Shown here in pieces: positions 1 through 11,430 of a DNA stretch of 64,000 nt. The translations under genes and the position numbers were made by a program. The notes under the pieces are model-generated. The model was given only the letters and a program-made list of their open reading frames with translations. It did not search any database and was not told the DNA's origin. How positions within the stretch are numbered: the stretch's first letter is position 1; every line of letters begins with the position of its first letter. Source of the stretch: Epiperipatus broadwayi (Eukaryota > Onychophora > Udeonychophora > Euonychophora > Peripatidae); contig JAQFVV010012513.1 of NCBI GenBank assembly GCA_028023455.1, positions 246,001 through 310,000 of the forward strand, given 5' to 3'.

Positions 1-1950
1 TTAATATAATTTTTTTTATATGTAATTATATTTTTTTATATTAAGTACAATGAACGTTTTTTGTTTTGTTTCATATTTATCTATTTAATTAAAATTAAAA
101 GTGGAGGGTATAGAAATGATTAGATTGTGTATCCAGATAAATAAAACAAAGACATTCCAAATATAAATGATTACAATTGGAGTAAAAACCTTATACAAGA
201 TGATTAAAGATGGTGGAAATAATTAAAAAAAAAAGACTTTGTAACTAAAAAGTAATGATAAATGTACAACATTATCAACTCGTATTCTGATAACAAAAAC
301 AATATAGAAAATGTATAGGTGCAGAAATCTAAAACTGACTACAGTATAAAAGAAGCAAATAACTTGGAGCAAGATCTTGTCTTGTGCTGACAGTTTTTTG
401 TATGCCCTGGATGGATGGAGAAGGGGTTAATCATGGTTGTGTTGTTCTCACAATGGTGGTTAGATGTTTCTATTCAGGATTGCTCATATTGCTGTATTCT
501 GTCATGAAGAGGTCACTCCAAAAAGTCTTCAAGCCCAGCTTTAAAGCAGACCAGGAATGGAAAAATGTAAACAGAAACGAAAGTTAATTTACCAATGACC
601 TCGGGTTTCCAATAAATACATGTATTCTACAAAAATCCATGGTCTACACAAAATTACTAGTAAGCTACTATTATCCATATCCTGATTTATGGCTCATTAA
701 ATGTTTGCAAACTAAACCTAAACTATAGGCTTATAATACCAATAAACACATTTGCTATTTATTATTCAAGAGACTATTTATTTCATTTATGGCCTAAGAA
801 AATTATGATGATAATAGTTTTAATTATTTAATATTATCTGGATGAGCACGGATGTGTTTCCGATTTTATTAATAATTTATCATTTAAATATTTTAATTTG
901 TTATAATAAAATATTTATCTTTAATATCAACTTTTCATTGTACATTATTAATTTTAGTTCATTAGATTTTACTACTACAAAAGATTATTTTAAGAAATGT
1001 ATAATTATCTATGCCAACATGTTTGTTTTAATCTACAAATGACAAAAAAGTGAAATCTCATTTCAATTATGTTTAGTTATTTGCTGCAAAAATATGTGAT
1101 GCAATGCAATGGATCAGTGATTCTATGGAATCTGGTGCCTTTTTAATAAATGTAAAACTGATTCTGCCAGCAGTGAACATAGTAATAAAATATTAGGTCA
1201 GTTAATCTGGAAAGATAACTATGCTCTTGAAATATCCAAATTCCTACATGGTCTGAAGATACTTTTTCATAGTTTGATTAACTACCATTCTATAGAAGAC
1301 CTAAATCTACCCTAGAACATTACATTCTGAAAGCCATTCTTTTACAATTTCTTAAATGCTTTTATTTAATTTAGAATTTGTGTTTATTTGTTTGTTTAGG
1401 TTAAATTTTGAAAAAAAATTTTAAAATATTCTATCAAATACATTACCTTCAAATTTTGAATAAGTGTTGGAAATTATGACAATTCAAAATAGAAATGAGA
1501 TATTTTAGAATTGTGCAGTTGTTTGTTTAGTCTAATAGTGTCAGAAGACTGAATTTCAAACATCAGTATTGATTCAATAAGTTTTCAGTAATGCATACAA
1601 GATGGCAGTATTGTTTTTAAATTTACATTAAAAAGTTTTTACATATCAATTAAAATAGATATGAAAATAAATCATAATTTGTCTTGACTTTAGCAGTTAT
1701 TTTGTTTTTTAAATGGATGAAATTTTAATTTCTCTTGATTGTAAATGCTTATTTCTTTAAAAAAACAGCTCTTTTCTAGACACAACAATGTTGGAATTGA
1801 TTTTTAACGTTTGTGAGTTTTCTTTCAAATATTACATGGATTGTGACATTGTTTTTCAGCCACTGTTTTAAAACTGGAATAAGAGCAATTACAAAAAAAA
1901 AATATGAGTAAATAAGCATTTATTTTTATATGACGCTATGCATACAATTG
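1..1950. other. A/T-rich intergenic DNA, nothing recognised
   Basis: There is no open frame longer than about 67 codons and no recognisable motif. A slightly less A/T-rich patch at 384-587 has a 67-codon frame with no similarity I can name. I treat it as chance. Confidence 0.6.
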
Positions 1951-2423
1951 TATACATTCAAAGATCAGCCTTTCTAGTTAATTGTGCATGCGTCTTCTGC
2001 GAATGTTAAATAATAAATGAATACTTCACTCTACAATACAAGATATAGTATTTATACAGGAATAAAAGGAATCCTCTTATTCCTATGACTCAAATTCTTT
2101 TATATAAGCAAATAAATGCTTATTTAATTATAATTAAGTTTTACTTAGAGTGACGTTTAGTAAATTCTAGACAATTTCACCGACGTCATTCATTCCAACA
2201 TCATAGATAGTAATTTAAAGTGAGAATTCTATTCTCACGCTTTACTCAACAGTACTTCAGATTTGCTTATATAAAAGAATTTGAGTCATAGAAATAATAG
2301 GATTCCTTTTATTCCTGCATAAATACTATATCTTGTGTTGTAGAGGGAAGTATTCATTTATTATTTAACACTCGCAGAAGACGCATGCACAATTAGCTTG
2401 AAAGGCTGATCTTTGAATGTATA
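1951..2423. mobile_element. Foldback (MITE-like) element with 163-bp inverted arms
   Basis: The left arm (1951-2113) and right arm (2261-2423) are inverted copies of each other with few differences. The ends read TATACATTCAAAG and CTTTGAATGTATA. The 147-bp centre contains a small palindrome, GTGAGAA...TTCTCAC, near 2221-2238. There is no coding capacity. The TA-rich ends would suit a Tc1/mariner-type TA target, but I cannot prove the superfamily. Confidence 0.75.
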
Positions 2424-2911
2424 AAAAAATATGAATAAAAGAATATTAAAAATAGTATAAATACAAAATATTTTATAAAGAACACTTTTATTTAATGAGA
2501 ACTAAAAACCAATTTTTAAATTAGAATATGTATGATTAAAAATTAAAAATATCTGAAGCCTAAAAAGTTAAATATATAAAATATTTTATTATTTATTGTG
2601 ACTAAAAAGTGAAAAATAATAGTTTTCCTCAGCCACAATTTGGGATTTTTATATATAACTTGAATTTAATTACTAAAATTATATCTTGTTATTGACTTAT
2701 CTAATTTCTTGATGACTCGTGCTATTATTTCAACTTAAATATAAAACTGTGATTATGGTTGAAGAAAGCAATTATTTTGTTTTTTATTACATAATAAATA
2801 AAAGCATCTATATAAAATCATATCTCATCATATAAAGTATTATATGTACATATTATTAAATACTCTTACTTGCACCCACACACACTGTACGAATTTATAA
2901 TGCGGAAGAAT

Positions 2912-3100
2912 ATTCTCACTCTCTAAACACAAAATAGTCTTTGAAAAGAAAAGAATGAATCTATCTTACCTTTTTACCTAAATGTGTATATATACAGGCC
3001 AATCTTAAATGTTCAGAAGTAAGAACATAAAAAAGATAAGGTGGATTCATTCTTGTCTTTTCAAAAACTCTATCTTGCATTTAGAAAGTAAAAGTATTTC
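2912..3100. mobile_element. Small inverted-repeat element
   Basis: The left arm (about 2912-2978, containing GAATGAATCTATCTTACC) is the inverse of the right arm (about 3029-3100, containing AAGATAAGGTGGATTCATTC). The arms are about 70 bp with a roughly 50-bp spacer. No protein is encoded. It is probably a MITE, but the boundaries are approximate. Confidence 0.55.
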
Positions 3101-3311
3101 TCAGTATGATATTCACACAGTGGATGAGTCAGGGGTGATTCCCTTATGCTATTGCTAATAAAAACACCATGTTAAATAAATAAATAATTAGTTATGTAAA
3201 TAATTTTATGTAAATTAGAAATTCTGTTTGTTTATTTCATTAAAGTCTTGTACCTATTAAACAGATTAAGGTTTTAATTAAATTATATACAATATGTAAA
3301 ATATCACTTCC

Positions 3312-3475
3312 CTCAAACATCACATAATCATCATTCTTTATGCTTATACAAGCTGTATTTCACAGAGGCAAAGCTCTCTATACAGTAGTGTCACCACTTC
3401 CTGCATCCATTGATTACTCTGTCTTGCACTGAGTGGCACAATTATATGAATAGTTTTGCCTCTATGAAATACCAG
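3312..3475. mobile_element. TIR-A palindromic element, copy 1 (short form)
   Basis: The copy opens with the family end (AAACATCACATAATCATCATT...) and the inner block CTCTCTATACAGTAGTGTCACC. It then runs directly into the inverted half, ATCCATTGATTACTCTG...GAGTGGCAC, ending in TTTTGCCTCTATGAAAT. The central part found in longer copies is missing. See the entry at 36937 for the family description. Confidence 0.7.
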
Positions 3476-3689
3476 TTCCATTACTGTTTAACAATGGCAT
3501 ATTTCAAGGTTGTCTGACTGCTTTAGCAGACTGAATTTCAAAGTACAATGAATTCACTAAAAGTATTTACAGGTAATTAAAGCAGAAAGAAAAAAATGAA
3601 GGACAAAATTTTAATTTCTCTTGTTCTTTGCTTTGTTTCTTTTTCAATGCTACCTTCATAAACACAAAAATCTTGTATCGAGTATTTAA

Positions 3690-4030
3690 TGCATGACACA
3701 CAGAGGCATTCTCTCCATACAGTAGTGCCACCAGTGCAAGCCAAAATAATCAATGGATGAAGGAAGGTATGTGCATAAAATCCTCATCTAGTGCCTACTC
3801 ATCCAATATCCCCAGAGTAGTTTCTAGCTTATGGCTTTCATCAGTGAGGAGCCTTGGATCAGAGAGCACTGCACCTACATCTTAGCATAATCAATGGATG
3901 CCAGAAGGCTTGTGCATAAAATCTCTATCTAATGCCTATTCTTTTGATATCCCCAGACTAGTTTCTAACTTGTGTCTTTCATCATTCAGAAGCCTTGGAT
4001 CTTAGAGCACTGCACTTAGATCTAGCAGCC
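3690..4030. mobile_element. TIR-A element, copy 2, with an internal tandem duplication
   Basis: This is one half-element (CTCTCCATACAGTAGTGCCACC) followed by two consecutive copies of the roughly 140-bp internal segment (about 3750-3888 and 3889-4026). Each copy runs from AATCAATGGATG through CAGTGAGGAGCCTTGGATC or its variant to GAGCACTGCAC. A remnant of the family end (GGTGATCATGTGAT) follows at about 4050-4066. Confidence 0.7.
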
Positions 4031-4066
4031 AACTATAAAGCATAAAAAATGGTGATCATGTGATTT

Positions 4067-5139
4067 TTATAGGTATTTAATGCACGCTAAGTTCCTTTTG
4101 AATACTGGAAATATGGTGACATTGTTTAGATTCTCAGTTTTTAAATTTGGATATGGGTAATTACAAAAAGTCATAAATAACATATCTGAATACTAAAAAC
4201 TGAAAAATAATATATATATATATAAATGTTTTATAAAGTATGGTTTTTATTTAATTTGCAGTAAACGCAAAAAATATTTTTTCTTCAGCCACTACTTTTA
4301 TTGTTATATTTAACTTGAAATAAATTTATAAACCATCCATAATTAACTAATTTCATGGTGATTGAAATAATTAATTTATGGAATCTCATTAAAGTTACAT
4401 ACAACATTAAAAAAAAAAAATTGTTGTTCAAGAAAAAATTTTTTTTGATGTTTTTAGTACTGTAGTCATCAAATTTTTTAAAAAAGCATTTTTTTTAAAA
4501 AAAAATATTTTTCCTTAACAATGGTAAAACGTAAATTTGTCCATAATGTTGTTTTCAAATAATTAATAATTAATAATGATTCCAAGACAATTAAAATAAA
4601 ATAATAATATAAAAATAAATATTTTCTTTATTATTGTGCTGGTTTTCACCCTATATTAGGGCTAAAAGGCCCTAATATAAGCAAAAATCCCTAATATAGG
4701 GCAAAAAACAGTTCAATAATTAAGAAAATATTTTTATATAGTTGATTTATTTTAATTATGTTGGAATCATTATTAGAAAATATGGTGCTTGTCTTATAGA
4801 TAAAGACGCTGTTCAATGGCGCCATTTTCAAGCTAAAACTATAAAATATGAACATTCACGGGCCATTGATTTCAATCATTTTGATGTGTTATTTTGTAAT
4901 GCGAAAATAAAAACAAAACAAAATCTTTTTTTTTAAATATTATTTTTTATTATCGTATACAAATTAAATGGTTATAATAAATGTAAAATAAAATAAACAA
5001 ATTACAATTTGATCCGTGTTTTTTATTTTGCTTTATTATAAAAATCAATTTTCTATCGTATATTTTTTTTACTGGGGTTATATGGCTTTATAGCTATTTT
5101 TACTTCATATAGAATGACAACAAAAAGTAAAAGTTGTTA
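4067..5139. other. A/T-rich DNA with one small hairpin
   Basis: No gene is seen. At about 4649-4708 the sequence CCCTATATTAGGGC is followed by GCCCTAATATA and then CCCTAATATAGGGC. These form alternative short hairpins. Poly-A and poly-T runs dominate 4410-4500. Confidence 0.5.
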
Positions 5140-5221
5140 CGGTTAGTTTTAGAGTTAGGTTTAGGGTTAGTTTTAGGGTTAGGTTTAGGGTTAGTTTTAG
5201 GGTTAGTTTTAGGGTTAGTGT
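5140..5221 (+). repeat. Interstitial telomere-like repeat (TTAGGG variants)
   Basis: The tract alternates GGTTAGTTTTAG and GGTTAGGTTTAG units for about 80 bp, a 12-bp higher-order period derived from TTAGGG. It lies inside A/T-rich DNA, not at an end. On the minus strand it gives an artificial repeated peptide, LTLKLTLN. It may be a healed break or a microsatellite that drifted to a telomere-like sequence. Confidence 0.8.
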
Positions 5222-6060
5222 TCTGTTGTTTGTAATGCTAAAATAAAAAAATATCAAAATCATATTTTTGTAAATATTTTTTTTTAGTAACATCTATAAA
5301 ATAAATGATAACAATAAATGTAAACTATATTCAACAAAGTATAACCGTAGTTGGAGAAAAGAAAGAAAGTAAAACTTTTTTAAACAACAACAAACATTTC
5401 TTCTTTATTTATTAATCATGTTTATAACATATGCTTTTTATGAAATTTCCAAAAAAAACATGCATAATTGTACTTTTCTTACTGGATATTTTTGTGTTAC
5501 TGCTCTTTTTTACTTCAAAAATATACACATGGTAGAATCTTGTTTGTCTCATGGAATGTTATGAACAGTACATTACTTGATGCGTTACCTAATTCCAACT
5601 CACTTTACGCATATATCTTGTCAACATTTTCCCAATTAAAACTTCAATACAGTATGGTGTAAAAAGTCTGATAATTATTACTTTACAAAATCTGAACATT
5701 TCAATACTTTAAAATAAAAAAAAATCCAATGAAAACAACATTTCCATCCAATTAAAAAAAACACTCCCTCTCACCAAGCCGTAACCATTCTATAAACTGT
5801 GCAAATTCAGAAAAAATATTTGCTGTGATGTGACATACATGCTGTACTGCAATGCGACATAGCAGCCTGCAATATGTAGCACAACAAAATAGTTGTATTA
5901 TAGAAAACGTGGGTTTGAATGTGTCGGCCGCGGAAACAGCATTTTTATGTGTTTTAATGTGAAAACGGTGCCATAGAGTGGCGTCTTTAGCTATAAGACT
6001 AGAACCAAAAATATTATATATATTTTTATTTTTTAGTATTCAAGTTTGTTCTTTTTTTTT
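5222..6060. other. A/T-rich DNA, nothing recognised
   Basis: No supported gene or repeat. A less A/T-rich patch at 5826-5935 ends in a stretch resembling a tRNA B box (GGGTTTGAATG), but I could not build a tRNA around it. Confidence 0.45.
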
Positions 6061-6165
6061 CTCATATGTCATAGCATCGGCCGGAACACAAACCCACAAC
6101 CGTCTGCAACCAACTACTTGCTTGCAAGGCAAATGCGATAACCTCTCGGCTAACAATGCTCACTA
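6061..6165 (-). repeat. Short tRNA-derived SINE (SINE-1), copy 1
   Basis: Read on the minus strand, it has an acceptor-like GCATTG and an A-box-like TAGCCGAGAGGTTATCGCAT. The anticodon loop is CTTGCAA (TGC, Ala-like). The B-box-like part is GTGGGTTTGTGTTCCGG, followed by CCGATGC and a trailer TATGACATATGAG. The trailer and head match the copies at 20973 and 23427, which have clear target-site duplications. Here the flanks share only a short T-rich run. It is a retroposed tRNA-like sequence, not a functional tRNA gene. Confidence 0.65.
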
Positions 6166-6889
6166 CAATTTTTCTAAATCATTTATCATAAACAGAAAAG
6201 CTTTTACATTCAATTTTAAAAAATGAAATTTAACTTTTTAATAGCTTGAATGAGATAAAATAATGCAGAAGTGCTGAAAACCCCTAGTGAGCTATCTGTA
6301 AACTAATTGTCAGTAAATGTAAAATATTGAATAAGCCACCTACATTTTAGTTTTAATTGTATATAAGCATACCATTTAATGCCAAAAAAATTTATAATTA
6401 TAATCAACACCCATATTTTCAGTATTTGAAATTAAATTTGTGCATGTTGATATTCAGTTTTCAAGATTTTTGTATTTATAAAGGCAGTAGCATGAAAAAG
6501 CAAGTTTTAACTAAATAATCAAGAGACATTAAGATTCCATTCTTTATTTTTTTTAATTTTAATTAATTGTATATGCCTTTAAAATTTAGTTGAATTAAAT
6601 GAAAGTGTTTACTCAAAAAATAATGCACCATTTATTGTGCACCACCTGATTTCATCAAGGATTGAAATATGGGCCAGCAACACTGTTAGATGGGACAACC
6701 CTAAAAGATTGGACTACTGTATTGCAGTTTTATCAAACCAATCACATATATAAAATTGGATGAAAAATTATTGGGTAAAAGTATGTTAAAAATTGGTTTC
6801 AAGATTCAACACCAAACAAACAGAGATCTTAAGTATTTGTCTGAAGGTTTATGGATTCAGCATTTTAGTATTAATTATTGGTTTTCCAT
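6166..6889. other. A/T-rich DNA, nothing recognised
   Basis: No motif, repeat or coding signal that I can support. Confidence 0.45.
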
Positions 6890-7172
6890 CATCTAATATT
6901 AAGAAATGAATGCCTTTAGAAAAATTTAAACTTTACATAAACTTACTAAATACATTCAACTGTTAATAATATCACGTTAGTGTTTAACATGCTTTGAGTG
7001 GTAATATTCTCCACACTTCTTCAAGTGCTGGGGAACTCACCAACAAGAGTACTGCCATAGGAATTGAATAAAGACCTTTAGATCCTTGAATAATGAATTT
7101 TAAAAAAATTCTCCAACCAATTGATCTATTATGCCAAAGGCATTTAAAAATAGTCTCAATAGACATTTAAAA
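6890..7172 (-). repeat. tRNA-derived SINE (SINE-2), copy 1
   Basis: On the minus strand it begins TGCCTTTGGCATAATAG, then GATCAATTGGTTGGAGAAT (A-box-like). Next come AAGGATCTAAAGG and a B-box-like ATTCAATTCCTATG. A long tRNA-unrelated body ends near CTAAAGGCATTCATTTCTTAATATTAGATGATGG. The same order occurs at 13570-13850, and the 3' part alone at 18965-19180. The apparent 60-codon minus-strand frame here lies inside the SINE and is not a gene. Confidence 0.65.
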
Positions 7173-7409
7173 AATTTCACTACAATCAAAATAACTAATG
7201 AATTTATTATTCATAATAAAGCAATACCCTTGTCAAGTAATGCATCACTATATCATATTATAGTATTGTCTTTGCCCAAAAATTTCATTCATTAACCACA
7301 TATCTAGTGTAATGTTATTTGAATAACTGATTACATAAAAATTTGCTTATATTATGTTGTTCATATAAATTTATTTTTAAATAATAAGTGCAATAATGTT
7401 CAAGGCTAA

Positions 7410-7960
7410 ATGGGTTTGTATGTAATCTTTAAAAACCAATCAAACACTTAGACAATCTCAATATCAATAACAATCAACAATTTTAAAATGTTGTCAAGAC
7501 AACCTCATTTTAACAATAAAGGTAAACTTTATTAATGCTCTAATATATTTATATAAACACAAAAGATTGCAACTTGACCATAAAGCTTGTAATTATTAAT
7601 GCAAAGAAGTTTAAATAAACCCATTTAGCCTTGAGGATGATTAGACTTATTATTTAAGTGTTGCTATGGGTGCAATTTGAGAATTATAATAGCAGTTTTT
7701 AATGTCATAATTCACTATTTATTAGTCTGCATTCAGAATAGGTTATATTTACCTATTTAAAAAGGTTTGTTTAAACTTCTTTGTATCAATAATTATGATC
7801 AAGTTGCAATCTTTAGTATCATTATAAGAATATTAGACCATTAATAAAGGTGAAATTCCACTTTTATGGTTAAAAGGAAGTTGCCTTGACGACAGTTTGA
7901 AATTGTTGATTGTTATTGATATTGGGAATGTCGAAGAGTTGATTGGTTTTTAATGAACAT
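7410..7960. mobile_element. Palindromic repeat (family B), tail-to-tail copy
   Basis: The left arm (about 7417-7617) and right arm (about 7764-7957) are inverted. Each carries, in its own direction, GATCAAGTTGCAATCTTT-like sequence, a GAAATTCCACTTTTAT-like block and a GTTGCCTTGAC-type motif. The centre holds TTTATTAGTCTGCATTC. The same arm occurs at 48031-49077, where the inverted pair is joined at the other end. There is no coding capacity. Confidence 0.7.
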
Positions 7961-8179
7961 TTATTTTTGTATATTCACCAATTAGTTAGTTTTTACTTAT
8001 TATTTTTTAGAGTTATTTTTATCATAAACAATCTTTCCAACTTTAATTTTATGATTCATTTCATCCATTATGTTTTCATTTGTATTAATAATCAGAACAA
8101 GATATTTGTAACTGTTATTTTCTTCTAATGTTCTTTATCTTTGTTTTTGAGAAAATTTATGGGACATTAATCATTTTTA

Positions 8180-8600
8180 TTAGTTATTCATTAGACTAGA
8201 GATTATCCAATTAGTGAAAAATATTTCGGTAATATAATTTTCACTACACCATCCTTGCACAAGGTAAGGAACAGTTTCTATCCATTTTTAATACCTTGTG
8301 GAAGTGTGTAATCATAAACTTATGACCACAGATACATGAGAAAGATATATGATGCACAAGATGCATATTTCATGCTGAACCAGTACTTATCAAATGGCTC
8401 AGAGCACAATATATTAGATGTATCTTTATCACTTTTATAGTTTAATTGATGAGTGCCAAACTTTCTGACCTCACAACTTTGACACAAACGACTTAATTAA
8501 AGTATATTCATAATTTTTATTAGCCAATCATTAGACTAGTAATTATATTATAATAAATAATATTACTATTAGTGTAATTTTCATCCTTTTAGTATTTACC
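8180..8600. mobile_element. Dispersed repeat, family C, copy 1
   Basis: It shares TTAGACTAGAGATTATC, a block like TTTTCACTACACCATC...GGTAAGG, and an inner block around AAGATGCA...CTTATCA with 11080-11690. The right end returns to TTAGACTAGTAATTAT, so it is probably bounded by inverted ends. It is non-autonomous with no protein. Confidence 0.55.
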
Positions 8601-8613
8601 TTCAGATATACTT

Positions 8614-8995
8614 TCTTACTCCAGACCACTCAAAGGAGTATGGAGAGATGCATGTTGGGAGTAACAAGAAGAGATCAAAAATGCAATGTATGGTTAAGAG
8701 AACAAAGAGGTGTTACTGACCTCATTGAAAAAATTAAAAGATTGAAGTGGAGTTGGGCCAGACATATAGCTAGAAGAGATGATAATAGATGGACAATTGA
8801 AATCTTAAACTGGATTCCAAGATATTGTAAAAGACCCAGAAAGAGACCACATGCGAGATGGATGGATGAACTAAGAAAGTGTGCAGGGGTGATGTGGAGA
8901 AGAGAAGCTAAAGATGGGAGAAAATGTATTAAACTTGGAGAGACCTTTATCCTGCAGTGGATTGATAATGATTGATGATGATGATGATGCTTTCT
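8614..8995 (+). pseudogene. RTE-like LINE, reverse-transcriptase C-terminal region (5'-truncated), copy 1
   Basis: The frame 8640-8975 encodes 111 residues. It contains MERCMLGVTRR, then GVTDLIEKIKRLKWSWARHI, RRDDNRWTIEILNW and ARWMDELRK, and ends near ETFILQWIDND. This order is the well-known C-terminal tail downstream of the RT domain in RTE-clade LINEs. In those, 'M.R.MLGV..RD', 'R.KW.WAGH.AR..D.RW' and 'P..RW.DD.....G' are conserved. Codons just upstream (about 8617: QTTQRS) continue the similarity, so the real start is lost by 5' truncation. The stop is followed at once by a TGATGATGATGATG tail, a typical RTE 3' end. It would be part of a retrotransposition enzyme. Nothing suggests it is expressed. 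Two more broken copies lie at 12328 and 32715. Confidence 0.85.
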
Positions 8996-9607
8996 TATTC
9001 ACATCTGATAATGTTTGCAACTGTGTAGCTTAGATGACTTAGCTCTATGCATTAATCCTTTGACATCCTATTTAAATCCACAAAATACTTATTTTAAAAG
9101 TGCTGCAAAAATTTTGGAAATATTAATCATACCCTTATTAATGTCAATCTTAGAATCACAATGTATTCTAATCACTAATGTTGCATATGGATAAATATTC
9201 TTCAAAATATGATGATTACTCTGGTTATATATCTGGATGGTCATAAGTTTAATCATTATGAAAATGTTTATAAAATTATGTGCCTTTTCACAATCTGTAA
9301 GAACAAAATGATAACTGAAATTCATAAATAATTTTTATAAATTCTTTTATTATTTGGATGTGATCTCATGTGCTACATCCAATTTTAAATCCAGCTTATT
9401 TTCAATATCATTATCATTATAGCATTCTTCTAAACATCTGATCTGTTTTTATCATTTAGATATTTAGTACATAGTTTTTCCAATCATTTTTCCATTTCAT
9501 CTATTTCCTAAAATATCAATAATAATTCCATCATTTTCTGGAGCTTTCCCCCCTTTTTTTTAGATTGAATTGTATATCTCATTTATTTAAAATGATTAGT
9601 AATTTAA
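8996..9607. other. A/T-rich DNA, nothing recognised
   Basis: No supported gene. A 78-codon minus-strand frame (9089-9325) has biased A/T-rich composition and no motif. Confidence 0.45.
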
Positions 9608-10040
9608 AGTATAGTGGTCTGATGTGGTGCACTGTGGTTTCTCCTTTCTCAGAGTCAGCAATCTCTCAGCACTATGCCCAGAGAAACCTGTTAGCCACCT
9701 TGCCTTCCCTTTCCATTTCCCACTCTGTTTTCCCTATATTCTTTGCTATCCTTCTCCATCTCAGTTCTACAATGTTATCTTTGCTCACTGTATGATCGTT
9801 ATATCTAAATCCCTCTTATATTTTTTCAAACCCAGCATAAAACCAAGAAACAACTTTCTGTATAATCATTTTGTTTAGATTTATTCTTCCACAACTTCAT
9901 TACTTGCACTCTTTCTGCTTGTAGACATTTACATGCAATTAACAGATGCCTAATATTTTCTATGCCTTCCTTATATAATTTGCAGACTAAATCACCCCTA
10001 TTTTTCATTTAGGTGTATATTCCCTTGTTGCTAAATACTA
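9608..10040 (-). pseudogene. LINE-B fragment, C-terminal zinc-knuckle region, minus strand
   Basis: The minus frame 9826-10008 reads KNRGDLVCKLYKEGIENIRHLLIACKC in short, then KLWKNKSKQNDYTES. This is the same protein as at 53100-53399 on the plus strand. The second cysteine of the expected C-x2-C-x8-H-x4-C knuckle has become Y. Downstream on the minus strand (9612-9826) the 3' part persists as degenerate DNA, including the segment reading GTTTCTCTGGGCATAGTGCTGAGAGATT on the coding strand. The fragment is truncated at both ends and not functional. Confidence 0.75.
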
Positions 10041-10104
10041 TCATGTTAGAGCCTTAAATAGTAAACTATGTTTCTTAGTATTATCATAAAATTAACTTGT
10101 GATA

Positions 10105-10245
10105 AAGATGTGCCACCTAGTGCAAGCCATAGTAATCAATGCCACTTCGTTCGTTTCAACTCCCAAACCCTATAGTTAACTTCTGATCTATTTTAACTCT
10201 ACAAAACTACAATCACTGGATGGTACTACTGTATGGAGAGTTGTC
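10105..10245. mobile_element. TIR-A remnant, copy 3
   Basis: It retains GTGCCACCTAGTGCAAGCC, AGTAATCAATG and the opposite inner end, TACTACTGTATGGAGAG. The central segment is replaced by unrelated sequence. It carries a CTCF-like 13-mer at 10111-10123. Confidence 0.6.
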
Positions 10246-10254
10246 ATAGTTTAA

Positions 10255-10788
10255 ATATGTATTGAAGTAAACAGAATATTGGATGCGAGTTAATTTATGA
10301 CAATAGCCAGAAAGTAATTTACTCTTTAAGCCTCAAACAGGATCTTTAGCAACAAGTGAATATACATATAAATGGGAAAATGTAGATTATTTAATCTTCA
10401 AGTTAATAAGAATAGGAGTAGAAAATATTAGGCATATGGCAATTGAATGTATATGTCTGCAGAAAGAAAAGGTACAAATAATCAAGTTGTGGAAGAATAA
10501 ATATAAACAAAATGATTTTACAGAAAGTTGGTTCTTGGATTTTATGCTGGGTTTGGGAAAATATAAAGGGGGATTTATATATAAAGACCATGGGGTTGAC
10601 AAAGATTATGTTGTGGAAATGGGATGGAGCAGGATAGAGAAGAATATGGGGAAAATGTAGAGTGGGAGTGGAAAAGGAAGGTTAAGTGGTGAACAGGTTT
10701 CTCTGGGCATAGTGACTAAGAGATTCCAGACTCCAAAACAGAAGCCACAGTGCATCACATTATTGCATTGCATGACTATTTTAGCAGC
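10255..10788 (+). pseudogene. LINE-B fragment, plus strand
   Basis: From about 10262 (GAAGTAAACAGAATATTGG) it is collinear with 52945-53400 of the longer LINE-B remnant. The frame 10436-10660 includes ECICLQKEKVQIIKLWKNKYKQ, then TESWFLDFMLGLGKYKGG, matching the family, then runs out. Upstream the knuckle codons are broken by stops. The 3' end (GAACAGGTTTCTCTGGGCATAGTG) matches as well. It lies head-to-head with the minus-strand fragment at 9608-10040. Confidence 0.75.
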
Positions 10789-10838
10789 TTGTTTAAACAT
10801 AGGAATTGGTGATTATGTGATGTTTCATGGTTTATTTT
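10789..10838. mobile_element. TIR-A terminal sequence only
   Basis: The sequence AGCTTGTTTAAACATAGGAATTGG, then GATTATGTGATGTTTCATGG, matches the outer end of the TIR-A family. It directly follows the LINE-B fragment. No partner end is seen nearby. Confidence 0.5.
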
Positions 10839-11079
10839 ATAAGGTGTATTAATTGTAATAGTTTGTTGTTTTTTGGGTTTTTTTTTTTTTGCTGTGTAGT
10901 TCTTTGTAGAACTTCACCATACTTTTCATTAAGCCCCTACTTTTGTAATAGTTTCATTTTAAATGATGCCCCCTTTGGACCAATTGTTTCATCTTCTCTT
11001 CCTATTGCTGAAATTACTTTTTTTTTTCAGTAATAAAATGTTTTATACTTTTGAAATTCTCTTCTATAGCTTTCTTTGT

Positions 11080-11430
11080 CAATTGATGGTTATGTTTAAT
11101 GAATAATATTTCTGTAGTCTTATTTTCACTATCCCATTCTCATGCAAGATAGGGACTGGTTTTTGACCCAATTTAATACTATGTGGAGGGATGTAATCAT
11201 AAACATAACACAAAAGATATGTGAAAAATTTGAATGAGCCCCAAGATGCACCCTTTCATGCACAAACAGCACTCATCACGTGGCAAGATCACAATCTTTA
11301 CACATATCTTTATCTTTGTTCAGTATGTATGGGTAGCCGATTATTACACTTCAATTGATAAAGTTTCAAACTTACCATCCTCACAATTTGGATACAAACC
11401 ACTTGATGAAAGTATATCAGTTATTTTTAT
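11080..11430. mobile_element. Dispersed repeat, family C, copy 2
   Basis: It is collinear with 8180-8560: TTTTCACTATCCCATTC, GGGATGTAATCATAAAC, AAGATGCACCCTTTCATGC, ACTCATCACGTGG and a final ATTAGACTAG. It is truncated or joined at its right side to the palindromic copy beginning near 11430. Confidence 0.55.

Noticed and set aside
384-587. 67-codon frame in slightly less A/T-rich DNA
   Set aside because: No domain, no splice or promoter context that I could support, and no second exon; chance length.
6061-6165. Functional tRNA-Ala gene
   Set aside because: Altered T loop and mismatched stems; belongs to SINE-1.
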